Origin: Phycisphaeraceae bacterium
GTDB taxonomy: Bacteria > Planctomycetota > Phycisphaerae > Phycisphaerales > UBA1924
Direction: 5' to 3'
Assembly: GCA_009827205.1 (NCBI GenBank)
Contig: WUAK01000146.1
Span: forward strand, 1 to 7,184
DNA: 7,184 nucleotides
This document shows, in pieces, positions 6,240 to 7,184 of this stretch (positions within the stretch are counted from its first letter, which is position 1; every line of letters begins with the position of its first letter). Both the position numbers and the translations under genes were made by a program. The notes under the pieces were generated by a model that was not told where the DNA came from, ran no database searches, and saw only the letters and a list, made by a program, of their open reading frames with translations.

Positions 6240-6644
6240 ATGGCATACGGAACGAAGGTAGTAGATCACTACGAGAACCCGCGCAACGTTGGCAACTTTG
6301 GAACCACCGAGGATGTCAAGACCCGCAAGGACGTGGGCGTCGGGCTTGTCGGTGCGCCCGAGTGCGGCGACGTGATGCAGCTGCAGATCAAGGTCGATGA
6401 ATCGACCGGCAAGATCGAGGACGCGAAGTTCAAGTGCTTCGGCTGCGGCTCTGCGATCGCATCGAGCTCGCTGGCCACCGAGTGGCTCAAGGGGCGGACG
6501 CTCGACGAGGGGCTCTCGATCAAGAACACGGAGATCGTCGAGGAGCTGAGCCTACCGCCAGTGAAGATCCACTGCTCGGTGCTCGCCGAGGACGCGATCA
6601 GAGCGGCGATCGCCGATTACAAGACCAAGAACGAGCAGGATTAG
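6240..6644 (+). CDS. iscU: Iron-sulfur cluster assembly scaffold IscU
   Basis: IscU is the scaffold on which Fe-S clusters are built from sulfur delivered by IscS and then passed to carriers or apo-proteins. The 134-aa product matches the family length (E. coli 128 aa) and starts with the typical YGTKVVDHYENPRNVG segment. The three ligand cysteines are Cys42 in PECGDVM (with the conserved Asp44), Cys69 in FGCGSAIASSS and Cys112 in KIHCSVLAEDAI. The motif LPPVK at 105-109 is the site recognised by the HscA chaperone in proteobacteria, yet hscA and hscB are not in this window. An additional cysteine, Cys66, lies three residues before Cys69, where E. coli IscU has Thr. The ATG at 6240 has GAGGG at 6228-6232, 7 bases upstream. 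It is a stand-alone U-type scaffold, without the C-terminal Nfu domain of NifU. Confidence 0.96.
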   Translation: MAYGTKVVDHYENPRNVGNFGTTEDVKTRKDVGVGLVGAPECGDVMQLQIKVDESTGKIEDAKFKCFGCGSAIASSSLATEWLKGRTLDEGLSIKNTEIVEELSLPPVKIHCSVLAEDAIRAAIADYKTKNEQD

Positions 6645-6666
6645 GGGCCGTATCTGGTCGATAGCT

Positions 6667-6695
6667 TTGGGTGGACGTGCCCCCGGGGCTAGAAT
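6667..6695 (+). promoter_or_regulatory. Promoter of the A-type carrier gene
   Basis: TTGGGT at 6667-6672 and TAGAAT at 6690-6695 are 17 bases apart, a good housekeeping arrangement. The -10 box is flanked by GGGC (6686-6689) and GCCC (6698-6701), as at the STAS gene promoter. Transcription would begin about 20 bases before the ATG at 6721, so this gene can be expressed independently of iscS-iscU. Confidence 0.6.
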
Positions 6696-6720
6696 CTGCC
6701 CTGACTGATAGGAGATAGCG

Positions 6721-7068
6721 ATGCCGGACACCGCACTGAACGTGACGATCACCGAGAAGGCCGCTCAGGAGATCAAGGCGATCATCGAGCAGCAAGAGCT
6801 CGACAAGGACGCTGTTCGCCTGCGTCTGGGCGTCAAGGGCGGCGGATGCTCGGGCTTCAGCTATGTCCTCGACCTCACGGAGACCCAGAAGGACACGGAT
6901 GAAGAGTTCGAGATGCACGGCATCAAGGTCATCTGCGACCCCAAGAGCCTGCTCTACCTGAACGGCACCACCGTCGACTTCAAGGACGAGCTGATGGGCC
7001 GGGGATTCGTCTTCAACAACCCCAACGCCTCGGCGACCTGCGGCTGCGGATCGAGCTTCTCGGCCTGA
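6721..7068 (+). CDS. iscA: A-type iron-sulfur cluster carrier (IscA/ErpA-like, HesB family)
   Basis: A-type carriers receive Fe-S clusters from scaffolds such as IscU and deliver them to target apo-proteins. The 115-aa product covers a full HesB/IscA domain. The three conserved cysteines are Cys43 in GGGCSGFSYVLDL and the C-terminal pair Cys107 and Cys109 in TCGCGSSFSA. The GGGCSGF and NPNA...CGCGSSFS motifs are closer to ErpA than to E. coli IscA (SGCSGM, CGCGESF), so the precise paralogue (IscA, ErpA or SufA) cannot be settled from sequence alone; the iscA symbol follows the iscS-iscU context. AGGAG at 6710-6714, 6 bases before the ATG, supports the start. It lies 76 bases after iscU and has its own promoter. 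The positions where hscB, hscA and fdx often follow in proteobacterial isc operons are not occupied within this window. Confidence 0.92.
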   Translation: MPDTALNVTITEKAAQEIKAIIEQQELDKDAVRLRLGVKGGGCSGFSYVLDLTETQKDTDEEFEMHGIKVICDPKSLLYLNGTTVDFKDELMGRGFVFNNPNASATCGCGSSFSA

Positions 7069-7126
7069 TCCCAGCCCGATTTACATCTGTCAGGCCCGCT
7101 TTCGGGTACCAGACACCGGATTATGA

Positions 7127-7158
7127 CCCCCGCTGGCCCATGCTGGCGGGGGCTTCTC
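7127..7158 (+). terminator. Probable intrinsic terminator after the A-type carrier gene
   Basis: CCCCCGC at 7127-7133 pairs perfectly with GCGGGGG at 7146-7152, and the stem continues inward through two wobble pairs and two G-C pairs (7134-7137 with 7142-7145) to a 4-base loop at 7138-7141. The tail CTTCTC at 7153-7158 is only moderately T-rich. It starts 59 bases after the stop codon and would end the ISC transcript. A smaller CCCG/CGGG hairpin at 7095-7106 precedes it. Confidence 0.7.
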
Positions 7159-7184
7159 GTGATGGCATAGTGGCACCGAATCCC

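Noticed and set aside
7159..7184. Possible -10 element (CATAGT at 7166-7171) for a gene beyond the window
   Set aside because: There is no -35 at a suitable distance and the downstream gene cannot be seen.

Overview
The window reads as chromosomal DNA of a GC-rich bacterium. The long secretin with an alpha-helical/TPR N-terminal half, the compact STAS plus HATPase pair and the codon bias towards G/C third positions would suit a planctomycete, perhaps of the Phycisphaerae type. That assignment is inference from gene style, not from a marker gene. All five supported genes, and the secretin before them, lie on the + strand. The long open frames on the minus strand are shadows of GC-rich coding sequence.

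Region 1 (1-3821) is a GC-rich leader with several inverted repeats followed by one very large secretin-family protein (1165 aa from the preferred start), closed by a strong intrinsic terminator at 3784-3821. No other type II secretion, type III secretion or type IV pilus gene is adjacent.

Region 2 (3845-4788) has its own -10-like element and carries a two-gene partner-switching module: a STAS-domain anti-sigma factor antagonist (SpoIIAA/RsbV type) and a GHKL ATPase/kinase (SpoIIAB/RsbW type). By family knowledge the kinase binds a target such as a sigma factor and phosphorylates the STAS protein on a serine; the dephosphorylated STAS protein releases the target. No sigma factor or PP2C phosphatase is in the window.

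Region 3 (4804-7158) is a compact iron-sulfur cluster assembly locus: cysteine desulfurase IscS (sulfur donor), scaffold IscU and an A-type carrier (IscA/ErpA-like). A good sigma-70-like promoter precedes iscS, another precedes the A-type carrier gene, and a GC-rich hairpin follows the locus. IscR, HscB, HscA and ferredoxin are absent from the window, although IscU keeps the LPPVK chaperone-recognition motif.

Most of this is conventional. The points worth a second look are the oversized secretin and its hairpin-rich leader, a shared promoter motif, start-codon choices, and the reduced ISC gene set. I see no convincing undescribed multi-gene system.
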